The notes: generated by a model from the letters alone, not told the origin. Counted from the first letter of the stretch, positions 9,711 to 19,241 are shown. The stretch is DNA of 64,000 nucleotides from Pseudomonas sp. R37(2017) (GCF_002113375.1 NZ_NEHO01000004.1:62001-126000); one strand, 5' to 3'. Made by a program: numbers and translations.

Positions 9711-12128
9711 TCAGAACAACACCTTCGCCACATCCGCAAAGCGCTTGGCAAAGTGCACGGTAATGCCTTCCTTCAGATACTCCGGCAGTTCCTCGAAATT
9801 CCCCCGGTTGGCCTCCGGCAGGATCAACTCGAAAATCTTCTGCCGCCGCGCCGCAATCACCTTTTCCCGCACGCCGCCAATCGGCAGCACATGCCCGGTC
9901 AGGGTCAGTTCGCCCGTCATGGCCACGCCTTTTTTCGGTGGTTGATTGCGCGCCAGCGAGAGCAGGGCACTGGCCATGGTCACGCCGGCGCTCGGGCCGT
10001 CTTTCGGCGTGGCGCCTTCCGGTACGTGCAGGTGGACGAAGGCTTCGTCGAAGAACTTCGGATCACCGCCATAGGACTTCAGGTGCGAGCTGACGTAGCT
10101 ATAGGCAATTTCCGCCGACTCTTTCATCACGTCGCCCAATTGCCCGGTGAGCTTGAACCCACGGTTGAGGGTGTGGATGCGCGTGGCTTCGATCGGCAGG
10201 GTCGCGCCGCCCATGCTGGTCCAGGCAAGGCCGGTGATCACGCCGACCCCCGAGAGCACCTGCTCGTTGCGGAACACCGGTTTGCCGAGGGACGTTTCCA
10301 GGTCTTTCGGGCCGAGCTTGATCACCGCATCCGGTTCGTCGAGCAGTTTCATCACCGCTTTGCGCACCAGTTTGCCGAGGTTTTTTTCCAACTGGCGTAC
10401 GCCGGCTTCACGGGCATAACCGTCGACCAACGCCTTGAGCGCGCTGTCGCTGATGCTCAGGTTGCCCTTGGACACGCCGGCTTTCTCAAGCTGCTTGGGC
10501 CACAGGTGACGCTTGGCGATGGCGACTTTTTCTTCGGTGATGTAACCCGCCAGGCGAATCACTTCCATGCGGTCCAGCAGCGGGCCGGGGATCGAATCGA
10601 GGGTGTTGGCGGTGCAGACGAACAGCACTTTCGACAGGTCCAGACGCAAGTCCAGATAGTGGTCGAGGAATTCGACGTTCTGCTCCGGGTCCAGGGTTTC
10701 CAGGAGCGCCGAGGCCGGGTCGCCCTGGTAGCTCTGGCCCATCTTGTCGATCTCGTCGAGCATGATCACCGGGTTCATCACTTCGACGTCTTTCAACGCC
10801 TGCACCAGTTTGCCCGGCTGCGCGCCGATGTAGGTACGACGGTGGCCCTTGATCTCGGCCTCGTCGCGCATGCCGCCAAGGCTGAAGCGATAGAACGGCC
10901 GGCCCAGGGATTCGGCGATGGACTTGCCGACGCTGGTCTTGCCCACGCCCGGCGGTCCTACCAGCAACACGATGGAGCCGCTGATCTCGCCTTTGTAGGC
11001 CCCGACCGCGAGGAATTCGAGGATGCGGTCCTTGATGTCGTCGAGGCCGGCGTGGTGCTTGTCCAGCACCTTGCGCGCGTGCTTGAGGTCGAGCTTGTCC
11101 TCGCCGTACACGCCCCAGGGCACCGAGGTCGCCCAGTCGAGGTAATTGCGAGTGACCGCATACTCGGGCGAGCCGGTTTCGAGCACCGACAGCTTGTTCA
11201 TTTCCTCTTCGATGCGTTTCTGCGCTTGCGGCGACAGCACTTTGCCGGTCAGCCGCTGTTCGAACTGTTCGAGGTCGGCGCTGCGGTCGTCCTTGGTCAG
11301 CCCCAGCTCCTGCTGGATGACCTTGAGTTGTTCCTTCAGGAAGAATTCGCGCTGATGCTCGCCGATCTTGCGGTTAACTTCGGCGGAAATCTCTTTTTGC
11401 AGGCGCGCGACCTCGACTTCCTTGCGCAGCATCGGCAGCACTTTCTCCATGCGCTTGAGCATGGGCACGCAGTCGAGCACTTCCTGCAGCTCGCTACCGG
11501 TGGCCGATGTAAGCGCGGCGGCGAAGTCGGTCAGCGGCGACGGATCGTTGGGGCTGAAGCGGTTGAGGTAGTTCTTCAGCTCTTCGCTGTACAGCGGGTT
11601 GAGCGGCAGCAGTTCCTTGATCGCATTGATCAGCGCCATGCCGTAGGCCTTGACCTCGTCGGTCGGCTCGGTGGGCTGGTGCGGGTATTCGACCTCCACC
11701 AGGTACGGCGGGCGGTGGTGTTTGAGCCAGCTTTTCAGGCGTACGCGGGTCAGGCCCTGGGCGACGAACTGCAGCTTGCCGTTTTCGCGGCTGGCGTGAT
11801 GCACCTTGACCAGGGTGCCGTAGAGCGGCAGGGCCGAGGTGTCGAAGTGGCGCGGGTCTTCCTGGGGCGTATCCATGTAGAACAGGGCCAGGGAGTGGTG
11901 TTCGGACTTGGCCACCAGGTCGAGGGTCTCGGCCCACGGCTCTTCGTTGACGATGACCGGCAACACCTGGGCCGGGAAGAACGGTCGGTTGTGGATCGGG
12001 ATGACGTAGACCTTGTCCGGCAGGTTCTGGCCGGGCAGGGCCAGGCCTTTGCCGGTGGTGTGGTGCGGGGCGTTTTCCGGGTCGGCGTATTCGCTTGGGT
12101 CTTCGGGGAATTCCTGCTGGTCGCTCAT
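9711..12128 (-). CDS. Lon-family ATP-dependent protease (AsrA-like second Lon)
   Basis: An 805-residue AAA+ protease. Order: a Lon substrate-binding domain (about 35-230), a coiled-coil stretch (VARLQKEISAEVNRKIGEHQREF), Walker A GPPGVGKTS, Walker B VIMLDEIDK, and a C-terminal Ser-Lys protease domain with DGPSAGVTMASALL (catalytic Ser) and the Lys in GGVREKVIAA. The N-terminus (MSDQQEFPEDPSEY, then KVYVIPIHNRPFFPAQ) differs from housekeeping Pseudomonas Lon and resembles AsrA, the second Lon-like protease linked to the heat-shock response in P. aeruginosa. It stands alone, and no neighbouring clp genes are seen. Assignment to the AsrA branch is from the N-terminus and is less certain than the Lon call. 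Confidence 0.93.
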   Translation of the reverse strand: MSDQQEFPEDPSEYADPENAPHHTTGKGLALPGQNLPDKVYVIPIHNRPFFPAQVLPVIVNEEPWAETLDLVAKSEHHSLALFYMDTPQEDPRHFDTSALPLYGTLVKVHHASRENGKLQFVAQGLTRVRLKSWLKHHRPPYLVEVEYPHQPTEPTDEVKAYGMALINAIKELLPLNPLYSEELKNYLNRFSPNDPSPLTDFAAALTSATGSELQEVLDCVPMLKRMEKVLPMLRKEVEVARLQKEISAEVNRKIGEHQREFFLKEQLKVIQQELGLTKDDRSADLEQFEQRLTGKVLSPQAQKRIEEEMNKLSVLETGSPEYAVTRNYLDWATSVPWGVYGEDKLDLKHARKVLDKHHAGLDDIKDRILEFLAVGAYKGEISGSIVLLVGPPGVGKTSVGKSIAESLGRPFYRFSLGGMRDEAEIKGHRRTYIGAQPGKLVQALKDVEVMNPVIMLDEIDKMGQSYQGDPASALLETLDPEQNVEFLDHYLDLRLDLSKVLFVCTANTLDSIPGPLLDRMEVIRLAGYITEEKVAIAKRHLWPKQLEKAGVSKGNLSISDSALKALVDGYAREAGVRQLEKNLGKLVRKAVMKLLDEPDAVIKLGPKDLETSLGKPVFRNEQVLSGVGVITGLAWTSMGGATLPIEATRIHTLNRGFKLTGQLGDVMKESAEIAYSYVSSHLKSYGGDPKFFDEAFVHLHVPEGATPKDGPSAGVTMASALLSLARNQPPKKGVAMTGELTLTGHVLPIGGVREKVIAARRQKIFELILPEANRGNFEELPEYLKEGITVHFAKRFADVAKVLF

Positions 12129-12262
12129 GGGGGCACCTGCGCAATGGGTATGGGTCTTAGATGGGGCAGGTTGGCGGTGGTTTCAACGGTCATTTTCTGC
12201 AACGCGGTGTTTGGTTCAGCGCAGAGACAGGTTAGCTGGATTTCGGCACGACACCGTTCAAC

Positions 12263-12352
12263 TGTAGGAGCGAGCATGCTCGCGATAGCGTTATTTCAGA
12301 CACCTATGATGTCGACTGATACTCCGTCATCGCGAGCATGCTCGCTCCTACA
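12263..12352. repeat. REP pair, TGTAGGAGCGAG class, followed by a G10 run
   Basis: Canonical inverted arms lie around a 40-base spacer. They are followed directly by ten G residues, a C and six more G (12353-12369), the only such homopolymer noticed in the window. Confidence 0.88.
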
Positions 12353-12386
12353 GGGGGGGGGGCGGGGGGATTTGAAATCCGCGGTC

Positions 12387-12421
12387 ACAAAAAAGGCGAC
12401 GTCCTTACGGGCGTCGCCTTT
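12387..12421 (-). terminator. Rho-independent terminator of gcd
   Basis: Read on the minus strand: GGCGACG, a ten-base loop, CGTCGCC, then TTTTTT. It lies about 20 bases after the gcd stop. Confidence 0.88.
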
Positions 12422-12441
12422 GGTTTTACTGCCGCTGAAAC

Positions 12442-14853
12442 TTATTCCGACAGTTTGTACGCAATCACATAGTCACCCATTTTGGTGCCCAGCGAGCCGT
12501 GGCCACCGACGACAAGCAGCACGTACTGCTTGCCGTCCTTGCCGGTGTAGGTCATCGGCGTAGCCTGGCCGCCAGCCGGCAGGCGCGATTTCCACAGTTC
12601 CTTGCCGGTATTGACGTCATAGGCGCGCAGGTACTGATCCAGCGTGCCACTCAGGAAGCCGACGCCGCCGGCAGTGACAATCGAACCACCCATGCTCGGC
12701 ACGCCAAGGTTCATGCCGACAGGAATTGGCGAGCTGTCGCGGCTGGTGCCGTTCTTGCGTTTCCACACGACTTTGCCGGTGGTCAGGTCGATGCCGGCCA
12801 CGTAGCCCCAGGCCGGAGCCTGGCACGGTACACCGAACGGCGACATGAACGGGTGCATGATCACCGCGTAAGGCGCGCCCGTGTTCGGTTGTACGCCCGA
12901 TGTTTCACTCTCGCGCTTGCTGCCGGCCGCCACTTCGGCGCGAGGCACCATTTTCGAGACGAAGGCCATGTAGTTCGGGCTGGTGAACAGCATCTGGCGA
13001 ACCGGGTCGACCGAAACGCCACCCCAGTTGAAGACACCGACGTTACCCGGATAGATCAGGCTGCCCTGTTCCGATGGCGGGGTGTACTGGCCTTCGTAAC
13101 GCAGTTCCTTGAACTGGATGCGGCACAGCATCTGGTCGAACGGGCTGGCACCCCACATGGCTTTCTCGGTCAGTTCCGGGGCCAGCAGGTTCAGGTCCGA
13201 ACGAGCCTGGGTCGGCGCGGTGTGGTCACCTTTTACGGCCCCCTGGGGAACCGGGATCTCCTTGATCGGGATGATCGGCGTACCGTCGCGACGGTCGAGG
13301 ACGTACAGGCTGCCCTGTTTGGTCGGGGCGATCAGTGCCGGTTTCACGCCGTCGGCGGTTTTCATGTCCAGCAGGGTCGGCTGGCTGCCGACGTCCATGT
13401 CCCACAAGTCATGGTGAGTGAACTGGTAGTTCCAGCGCACCTTGCCGGTGGCCAGGTCCAGCGCGACCAGGCCGGCACTGAACTTCTCGGCGCCCGGGGT
13501 GCGGTCTGCGCCCCACTGGTCGGGCGTCTGGTTGCCCAGTGGCAGGTAGACCATGCCGAGTTTTTCGTCGACGCTGGCCAGCGACCACATGTTGGCCGAG
13601 TTGCGGCTGTAGTGTTCGCCCTCTGGCAACGGTGCGGTCGCGTCGGGATTGTTGCTGTCCCAGTTCCACACCAGATGACCGTCGCGTACGTCAAAGGCAC
13701 GGATCACACCGGATGGCTCGTTGGTCGACTCGTTGTCGGTGACGTGACCGCCCATGATCACCAGGTCGCGGGTGATCGCGGCCGGCGAGGTGGCGTAGTA
13801 GCCACCGGGGGTGAAGGGGCCGATGCCTTGAGTCAGGTCGACCACGCCGTTTTTACCGAAGCCTTCGCAGATCTTGCCGGTGTCGGCGTTCAGGGCGATC
13901 AGGCGCGCATCAGCGGTTGGCAGGTACAGGCGACGCGGGCAGGCCTGGGCGACGGCTTTGCCGGCCTCGGAAATCACTGCCGAGGCAGCGTTTTCAGACT
14001 TGGCGTAGGCCGCTTCGTCGTAGTACGACACGCCACGGCAGGTCATGTGGGCAAAGCCCTTGAAGCCCACCGGGCTCTTGATCTGCGGGTCGAAACGCCA
14101 CAGTTCCTTGCCAGTGTCCGGGTCCAGCGCCAGCACCTTGCTGTGGGCGGTGCAGGCATAGAGCATGCCGTTGGCCTTGAGCGGGGTGTTTTCGTTGGTC
14201 AGTTCCACCGGGTCGTCGGCGGTTGGCAGATCGCCGGTCTGGATGCGCCAGGCTTCTTGCAGCTTGCCGACGTTGGCCGGAGTGATCTGCTTGAGCGGCG
14301 AGTAGCGGTCACCGAATTCGCTGCGGCCATAGGCTTGCCAGTCGCCTTCGGGCATCTGCGGCGCAGTGCTGGTCATGTCCGCGGAGTCGCGGCCCAGTTC
14401 GCCGAGGGTTTCGCCCGGATGGGTGAACTGGCTGGCCACGGCGGTGGCGCCGGCCAGGACCACGGCCACGCTCAAGGCGCCAGTGCCCATGGGGGCAGGG
14501 CCGTTGACCAGCAATGGACGACGGAACCACGGCAGCAGCAACACGACGCCAAGGGCAAACCACAACGCCAGGCGCGGCACCAGTTGCCACCAGTCGAGGC
14601 CAACTTCCCACAGCGCCCACAGGGTGCTGGCGAACAGCACGAGTGCGTACAGGCCCAGCGCGGCACGGCGCGCGGCGATCAGCAGGATGCCGGTCAGCAC
14701 GATGCCGATGCCAGCCAGCAGGTAATACAGCGAACCGCCAAGCAAGCTCAGCTTGATCCCCCCGGCCAGCATGGCCAGGCCCATCAGCAGAAGCAGGATA
14801 CCGAGCAGGGTCGGCAACAGACGGCTTCGACTCGAGGCACTATCAGTGCTCAT
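12442..14853 (-). CDS. gcd: Membrane-bound PQQ-dependent glucose dehydrogenase
   Basis: It oxidises glucose to gluconolactone in the periplasm and passes electrons to ubiquinone. The 803-residue protein has five N-terminal membrane helices (residues ~10-145) and then a PQQ beta-propeller. Repeated propeller motifs are visible (KVLALDPDTGKELWRFD, ALDLATGKVRWNYQ, AYDVNTGKELWKS). The catalytic Asp region GNQTPDQWGADRTP matches the E. coli Asp466 segment, and DMDVGSQPTL is also conserved. The start is preceded by GGAG about ten bases upstream. The next upstream gene, on the same strand, is an OprB-like porin, so outer-membrane glucose entry and periplasmic oxidation are neighbours. Confidence 0.96.
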   Translation of the reverse strand: MSTDSASSRSRLLPTLLGILLLLMGLAMLAGGIKLSLLGGSLYYLLAGIGIVLTGILLIAARRAALGLYALVLFASTLWALWEVGLDWWQLVPRLALWFALGVVLLLPWFRRPLLVNGPAPMGTGALSVAVVLAGATAVASQFTHPGETLGELGRDSADMTSTAPQMPEGDWQAYGRSEFGDRYSPLKQITPANVGKLQEAWRIQTGDLPTADDPVELTNENTPLKANGMLYACTAHSKVLALDPDTGKELWRFDPQIKSPVGFKGFAHMTCRGVSYYDEAAYAKSENAASAVISEAGKAVAQACPRRLYLPTADARLIALNADTGKICEGFGKNGVVDLTQGIGPFTPGGYYATSPAAITRDLVIMGGHVTDNESTNEPSGVIRAFDVRDGHLVWNWDSNNPDATAPLPEGEHYSRNSANMWSLASVDEKLGMVYLPLGNQTPDQWGADRTPGAEKFSAGLVALDLATGKVRWNYQFTHHDLWDMDVGSQPTLLDMKTADGVKPALIAPTKQGSLYVLDRRDGTPIIPIKEIPVPQGAVKGDHTAPTQARSDLNLLAPELTEKAMWGASPFDQMLCRIQFKELRYEGQYTPPSEQGSLIYPGNVGVFNWGGVSVDPVRQMLFTSPNYMAFVSKMVPRAEVAAGSKRESETSGVQPNTGAPYAVIMHPFMSPFGVPCQAPAWGYVAGIDLTTGKVVWKRKNGTSRDSSPIPVGMNLGVPSMGGSIVTAGGVGFLSGTLDQYLRAYDVNTGKELWKSRLPAGGQATPMTYTGKDGKQYVLLVVGGHGSLGTKMGDYVIAYKLSE

Positions 14854-14975
14854 AGTGTGATTCTCCGTGACGTTACAAGTAGTCCCGCACAAGTTCACTG
14901 TAGATGACGATCCTGTGCGGGCATGGTTCAGATAAAGCTGGATCGGTTGACGCATACCCTTGCAGGAGTGAGCTC

Positions 14976-15107
14976 TGTGGCGAGGGGGCTTGCCCCCGTT
15001 GGGTTGCGAAGCGACCCCAATACCTGCAACTGCGGCGTGTCAGGCACACCGAGTGCAATGCTTTGCGACTGCTTCGCAGCCGAACGGGGGCAAGCCCCCT
15101 CGCCACA
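14976..15107. repeat. REP pair, TGTGGCGAGGGGGCTTGCCC class
   Basis: Long inverted arms (TGTGGCGAGGGGGCTTGCCC and GGGCAAGCCCCCTCGCCACA) enclose smaller CGAAGC / GCTTCG pairs. It lies between gcd and oprB. Copies recur at 17695, 35186 and 56708. Confidence 0.92.
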
Positions 15108-15137
15108 TGTCGCTCCCACAGGGTTTTGGTTTGTTGG

Positions 15138-16520
15138 TCAGAACGACGACTGGACCTTGATCCCGCCAATCAGCGCGTCATCGACCTCGTTCACGCCACC
15201 GGGATGGCGGATGTATTGCAGGTTCGGGCGCACGGTCAGCCAATGGGTCACGTGCACGCCGTAATAGAGCTCGGCGCTGTATTCGGTGTCCTGGGGCGGC
15301 AAGAAGGCCGGATTGTCGAAGTCGAAGACGGCGTGGGCCTGATTGGTCGCCTCGGCATTCTTGCGAAACGCCGGGTTGACGTGGACGCGGGCCATGGCGA
15401 AACCGATGTCGTCCCTGGCGCGTGCGTCGAGCAGGCCTTTGTAGACGAGACCGGCCTGGACGTAGTTGTCGATGGCGTTGGTCTTCTTGTCGTGCATCGT
15501 GCCATTGGCGAACAGGCTCAGACCGCGGGAGTGATCACTGGCGAGGCTGGTGACTTGCTGCTGAAGGCCCAGCCACACGCCGTGTTTGCTCGACGCGCTG
15601 CGATAGGCTTCGCCAGTCAGGGCGGCCGGTTGGCCGTTGCTGTCCTTGTAGACGTCGGTGGCGTTGGCGCTGCTGTAGTAGTAACCGGCGCGGTATTCAC
15701 CCGGCAGGCCGTTGAATTTCGGTGCCCACACCAGTTCCACCGGCAGGACCGCTCCCTGGGTGCCGCTGCCGCTGAGCTTGAAGCCGTTATCGCGATCAAG
15801 GTTCGACGGATTCTGCTCGTACGCGCCGACCTGTGCGTAAAGCTGCGGTGTCAGGTGATATTTGACCCGCAGCGCCCACTGGCTGACCGGCCAGTTGTAC
15901 CAGATGTCACCCGCCCAGTTGCCGACCTGGGAACCGCAGAACGCCAGGTTCTGGAAGTCGCAGGGGAAGCTGTTGAAATCTTCGCCTTCACCGAAACGAC
16001 CGACCTTGATGTCGAGTTTTTCGTCGAGGAATTTCTGCTGATACCACATCTGCGTCAGGCGCCAGGTCTGGCCACGGCCCCAGACTTCCTGGGCCGAAGT
16101 GAAGCCGCCGACCCGCGGGTCGTTGATGCGGTCGTTGCTGATGTTGTTGCCGCTGCGTTCGGTGATGGTCAACTGAAATTCGGCGTCGTTCCAGCCGAGA
16201 ATCTTCTGCAAGTCCAAATGAGCGCCGAGAGCAAACTGGTCGCTGTAGCGGGCAGTCCGGTCGTGGTCGTAGCCGCCGTGCAGATTGCTGCCCATTTCAC
16301 CGGTGTAATCGACTTTGAAGTCGTAACCTTTTTCCGCAAGTTCGCTGCGAGTGCCGTTCCAGTCGCCGAGCATCCACGGCGAGTCGCTATCGAAGGCAGG
16401 CGCGGCTTGAACGCATGAGGCAAGGCCCAGGGCGGTAAGGCCGGCGATCAGGGGCAAGATGTTTCGGTGGGCGGCAGTTGCAAAGACAGCGCTGTCTCGC
16501 AAAGATTCAAAGTCAGGCAT
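15138..16520 (-). CDS. oprB: OprB-family carbohydrate-selective porin
   Basis: A ~460-residue outer-membrane beta-barrel porin for glucose and related sugars. A signal peptide is seen (NILPLIAGLTALGLASCVQA, cleavage near AAPAFD). The mature start SPWMLGDWNGTRSELAEKGYDFKV is the OprB signature, and the protein ends in Phe (VQSSF) as barrel proteins do. Two in-frame starts exist. The one used here (MPDFESL) still leaves a long n-region and has no strong ribosome site, so the true start is uncertain. It lies upstream of gcd with a REP pair between. Confidence 0.92.
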   Translation of the reverse strand: MPDFESLRDSAVFATAAHRNILPLIAGLTALGLASCVQAAPAFDSDSPWMLGDWNGTRSELAEKGYDFKVDYTGEMGSNLHGGYDHDRTARYSDQFALGAHLDLQKILGWNDAEFQLTITERSGNNISNDRINDPRVGGFTSAQEVWGRGQTWRLTQMWYQQKFLDEKLDIKVGRFGEGEDFNSFPCDFQNLAFCGSQVGNWAGDIWYNWPVSQWALRVKYHLTPQLYAQVGAYEQNPSNLDRDNGFKLSGSGTQGAVLPVELVWAPKFNGLPGEYRAGYYYSSANATDVYKDSNGQPAALTGEAYRSASSKHGVWLGLQQQVTSLASDHSRGLSLFANGTMHDKKTNAIDNYVQAGLVYKGLLDARARDDIGFAMARVHVNPAFRKNAEATNQAHAVFDFDNPAFLPPQDTEYSAELYYGVHVTHWLTVRPNLQYIRHPGGVNEVDDALIGGIKVQSSF

Positions 16521-16623
16521 AGAGACGGAATTCTTGAGCTTTTTCTGGGGGTAAACGGAAAGCAGCAGGCGTGAAGTGAGCAGCGGAAGCGTTTCAGCAG
16601 GCAGCGGGTGCAAGGATAATGTT

Positions 16624-16681
16624 CTGTTACAAATAGAGAAAGGGCTTTTGCTGATAGGCATCCTTTCGGATTCTGTAACAG
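16624..16681. promoter_or_regulatory. Inverted repeat CTGTTACA / TGTAACAG upstream of oprB
   Basis: Perfect 8-base arms at 16624-16631 and 16674-16681 lie 104-161 bases before the chosen oprB start. They could be two operator half-sites. No regulator is assigned. Confidence 0.3.
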
Positions 16682-16682
16682 T

Positions 16683-16700
16683 GGCACTCGCTCCTACAGG
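16683..16700. repeat. Isolated half REP, TGTAGGAGCGAG class
   Basis: Only the closing arm GGCACTCGCTCCTACAGG is present. No partner arm is seen nearby. Confidence 0.6.
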
Positions 16701-16790
16701 TTCACCTACATTTGATAGATCGCTTCCACCCGAAGAAGCCCTCGGCTAAGGTGCGCGGCTTCCCCATTCCAACATCGCTGAAGGCCTGGC

Positions 16791-17021
16791 ATGACCGAAC
16801 ACAACACTGACCCGCTGCATGGCGTGACGCTGGAGCAAATCCTCAACGCGCTGGTTGAACATTACGAATGGTCGGGGCTGGCCGAGCGTATCGATATCCG
16901 CTGCTTCAAGAGCGAGCCGAGCATCAAGTCGAGCCTGACATTCCTGCGTAAAACCCCCTGGGCGCGGGAGAAGGTCGAACGTCTTTACGTGAAGTTGATG
17001 CGCACCAAGCGACCGCTTTGA
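16791..17021 (+). CDS. VF530-family small protein
   Basis: A 76-residue protein. [39 protein letters not shown] and [18 protein letters not shown] are the conserved blocks of the VF530 family (DUF2132), whose solved Vibrio member was proposed to bind DNA. The role is not established. Its stop overlaps the next start (TTGA), so the two genes are coupled. Confidence 0.9.
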   Translation: MTEHNTDPLHGVTLEQILNALVEHYEWSGLAERIDIRCFKSEPSIKSSLTFLRKTPWAREKVERLYVKLMRTKRPL

Positions 17022-17665
17022 ACAGGGTCAGCCCGTCCGGGTTTCGCCGTCATTTCGTGGCCGTTGCCGCCTTGCTCGGCTGGGTCGGATTGAGCATCCA
17101 GATGTACCTGATTTTCCATTCGCGCTGGTCGCTGGGCGCCAGCCTGATCGGCGGGCTGGTGAGCTTTTTCAGCTACTTCACCGTACTGAGCAACACCCTG
17201 GTGGCGACCGTACTGACCTGTGAATGGACATCCCGCGAGTCAGCCGCGCGCCGCTGGTTCCTGCAGCCCGGGGTCAGCAGTGCGGTTGCGGTGAGCATCG
17301 CCGTGGTGAGTCTGGGCTACAACCTGTTGCTGCGCCACTTGTGGCATCCCGAGGGCTGGCAATGGCTGGCCGATGAGCTGTTGCACGTCATCATGCCGTT
17401 GCTGTTCCTGGGGTATTGGTGGCATTACGTGCCCAAGGGCACATTGCGCCTGTGGCATATCGCGGCATGGGTGATCTATCCGGTGTTGTACTTCGCCTAT
17501 GTACTGTTGCGCGGGCATGTTCTGGCGGTTTATCCGTATCCCTTCGTGGATGTGGACAAACTGGGTTATCCACAGGTGTTCATCAATGCCGGCGGGTTGT
17601 TGGCGGGGTTCGTGGTGATTGCCTTGCTGGTGGTCGGGCTGGACCGGTGGCGCGCTCGAACATGA
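17018..17665 (+). CDS. Pr6Pr-family integral membrane protein
   Basis: A 215-residue protein with about six hydrophobic helices: [27 protein letters not shown], a segment near [54 protein letters not shown] and [11 protein letters not shown]. The [10 protein letters not shown] and [13 protein letters not shown] segments are typical of Pr6Pr/FAR-17a-like proteins. The function is unknown. Translation begins at TTG (17018), overlapping the VF530 stop by four bases. The first ATG inside the frame would lose helix 1. Confidence 0.8.
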   Translation: MNRVSPSGFRRHFVAVAALLGWVGLSIQMYLIFHSRWSLGASLIGGLVSFFSYFTVLSNTLVATVLTCEWTSRESAARRWFLQPGVSSAVAVSIAVVSLGYNLLLRHLWHPEGWQWLADELLHVIMPLLFLGYWWHYVPKGTLRLWHIAAWVIYPVLYFAYVLLRGHVLAVYPYPFVDVDKLGYPQVFINAGGLLAGFVVIALLVVGLDRWRART

Positions 17666-17694
17666 GCGCGGATATGGCGGTGTGGAATGCTTTT

Positions 17695-17841
17695 TGTGGC
17701 GAGGGGGCTTGCCCCCGTTGCGCTGCGCAGCGGCGCTAAAACCTGCGACCAGTGAAGGTCTGGCACACCGGGGGACTTGTTTTGCGACTGCTACGCAGCC
17801 GAACGGGACGGTGCGGCGTTCCGACAAGCCCCCTCGCCACA
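17695..17841. repeat. REP pair, TGTGGCGAGGGGGCTTGCCC class, with altered right arm
   Basis: The right arm reads AACGGGACGGTGCGGCGTTCCGACAAGCCCC (interrupted form) instead of AACGGGGGCAAGCCCC. The extra GCGGCGTTCCGAC matches the loop insert of the unrelated REP class at 264-300. Confidence 0.9.
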
Positions 17842-17853
17842 ATGTGACTCCAA

Positions 17854-18636
17854 TCACTCCTCGGCGCTGTCATCCAGTTTCCAGTACCCGACCGCCTTGA
17901 CGAACTGCTCGTCCAGCCCGTGCTCATCCAACAGCACCCGCCGAATCTGCCGCGACACTTTGCTCTCGGTCGCCACCCACGCGTACAGGCTGCCGGTCGG
18001 CACCTGGATCTGGCGCACGGTGCTCAACAAATGATCCTTGCCACCTTCGCGCAGCACCCAGATCACATTGACCTCGGCAGCGCTGTGCAGCGCTTGCTGC
18101 TCCTTGCCGTTCTCCACTTCCACGATCACCAACGCACGGCGGTTCGCCGCCAGGCTTTCCAGACGCCTGGCGATGGCGGGCAGGGCGGTTTCGTCGCCGA
18201 TCAGCAGATAGCTGTCGAAGATGTCCGGCACGATCATCGACCCCCGCGGCCCGCCGATGTGCAGGAACTGCCCCGGTTGGGCTTGCGCCGCCCAGGTCGA
18301 GGCCGGGCCGTCGCCGTGCAGCACGAAGTCGATATCCAGCTCCAGGCTATCGAGGTCGTAGCGGCGCGGGGTGTAGTCGCGCATCTCGGGCAGCGGACCG
18401 TTGTCCTTGCCGGCACCCAGCACCAGGGTTTCCAGTGCCGCCGCTTGCTCGGCATTCTGCGGGAACAACAATTTGACGTGATCGTCCGTGCCCAGGCTGA
18501 CGAACCCTGCCAATTCCGGCCCGCCCAGGGTAATCCGGCGCATGCGCGGGGTCAGGTCGACCACCCGCAGCACTTCCAGGCGACGGCGTTTGATTTCGTG
18601 CATGACACGGTGAATGGTGGTGATCACTTCAGTCAT
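17854..18636 (-). CDS. Siderophore-interacting protein / ferric-siderophore reductase (NfeF/ViuB-like)
   Basis: A 260-residue cytoplasmic flavoprotein that in this family reduces ferric chelates with NAD(P)H. An N-terminal FAD-binding barrel (RMRRITLGGPEL, RDYTPRRYD as the flavin motif, FLHIGGPRGSMIVPD) precedes a nucleotide-binding domain (LLIGDETALPAIARRLESL). It closes with VKAVGYWKLDD. Its ATG overlaps the stop of the PadR regulator gene upstream, so both are made from one message. This matches E. coli YqjI-YqjH (NfeR-NfeF), where the regulator responds to nickel and iron. Which metal applies here is inferred only. Confidence 0.92.
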   Translation of the reverse strand: MTEVITTIHRVMHEIKRRRLEVLRVVDLTPRMRRITLGGPELAGFVSLGTDDHVKLLFPQNAEQAAALETLVLGAGKDNGPLPEMRDYTPRRYDLDSLELDIDFVLHGDGPASTWAAQAQPGQFLHIGGPRGSMIVPDIFDSYLLIGDETALPAIARRLESLAANRRALVIVEVENGKEQQALHSAAEVNVIWVLREGGKDHLLSTVRQIQVPTGSLYAWVATESKVSRQIRRVLLDEHGLDEQFVKAVGYWKLDDSAEE

Positions 18637-19208
18637 TCGGCGTTCTCCTGAACGGGCTGAACGGCGGGGCCGTCGACGATGGCCTTGGCGGTGTTGTTGA
18701 GCAGATCGCGCACCCGCAGGATTTCGTCCGGGCTCCAGCGCCCATGGTGCATTTGCAGGGCATGGCGCAGGTTGTGCACCGCCTCGTGGATTTCCGGCGG
18801 GCGATCATGACCGCGCAGTGAACGTTTGCTCACGTCGATGCGCACGCGCACACCTTCCAGGGCGACGGCTTGTTCGATCAGGGATTGGCGTCCGGCGTCG
18901 GTCACGCTGTAGCGTTTTTTCCCGCCTTCGGCGTCGCCCTGGATCATTTCGCTCTCTTCCAGAAAGGTCAGGGTCGGGTAGATCACGCCGGGGCTCGGGC
19001 TGTAGGCGCCGTCGAACATGCCTTCGATCTGGCGGATCAGGTCGTAGCCGTGGCAGGGCTGTTCGGCAATCAGTGCCAGCAGCAGCAGTTTCAGGTCTCC
19101 GGGGGCGAACACCCGGGGTCCGCGACCGCCGCGTTCGCGTCCGGGCCGCCTGTCGAAGCCTTCGCGGCCATCGCCGTGCTCGCGGTGGGGGGAATGATGG
19201 TCTCTCAT
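18633..19208 (-). CDS. PadR-family regulator (YqjI/NfeR-like)
   Basis: A 191-residue regulator. The N-terminus is His/Arg-rich (MRDHHSPHREHGDGREGF), as in YqjI, whose extension binds nickel. A PadR winged helix follows: DLKLLLLALIAEQPCHGYDLI, then YSPSPGVIYPTLTFLEE and GGKKRYSVTDAG. The C-terminal part is helical and fits dimerisation. It is the first gene of a two-gene operon with the ferric reductase. A perfect 14-bp palindrome 34-47 bases upstream of the ATG is a likely autoregulatory operator. Confidence 0.9.
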   Translation of the reverse strand: MRDHHSPHREHGDGREGFDRRPGRERGGRGPRVFAPGDLKLLLLALIAEQPCHGYDLIRQIEGMFDGAYSPSPGVIYPTLTFLEESEMIQGDAEGGKKRYSVTDAGRQSLIEQAVALEGVRVRIDVSKRSLRGHDRPPEIHEAVHNLRHALQMHHGRWSPDEILRVRDLLNNTAKAIVDGPAVQPVQENAE

Positions 19209-19241
19209 TTGTGCTTTCTCTCGTCGTGTTTAGATACAACG

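Noticed and set aside
9639..12563. 974-codon open frame on the plus strand
   Set aside because: It is the shadow of the Lon-type gene on the opposite strand. The translation is Arg/His/Gln-rich with no recognisable domain.
12499..14907. 802-codon open frame on the plus strand
   Set aside because: It runs antisense to gcd, with a low-complexity His/Gly/Ala-rich product. It reflects high GC codon bias only.
14904..16418. 504-codon open frame antisense to oprB
   Set aside because: It crosses a REP pair and the oprB coding region and has no family features.
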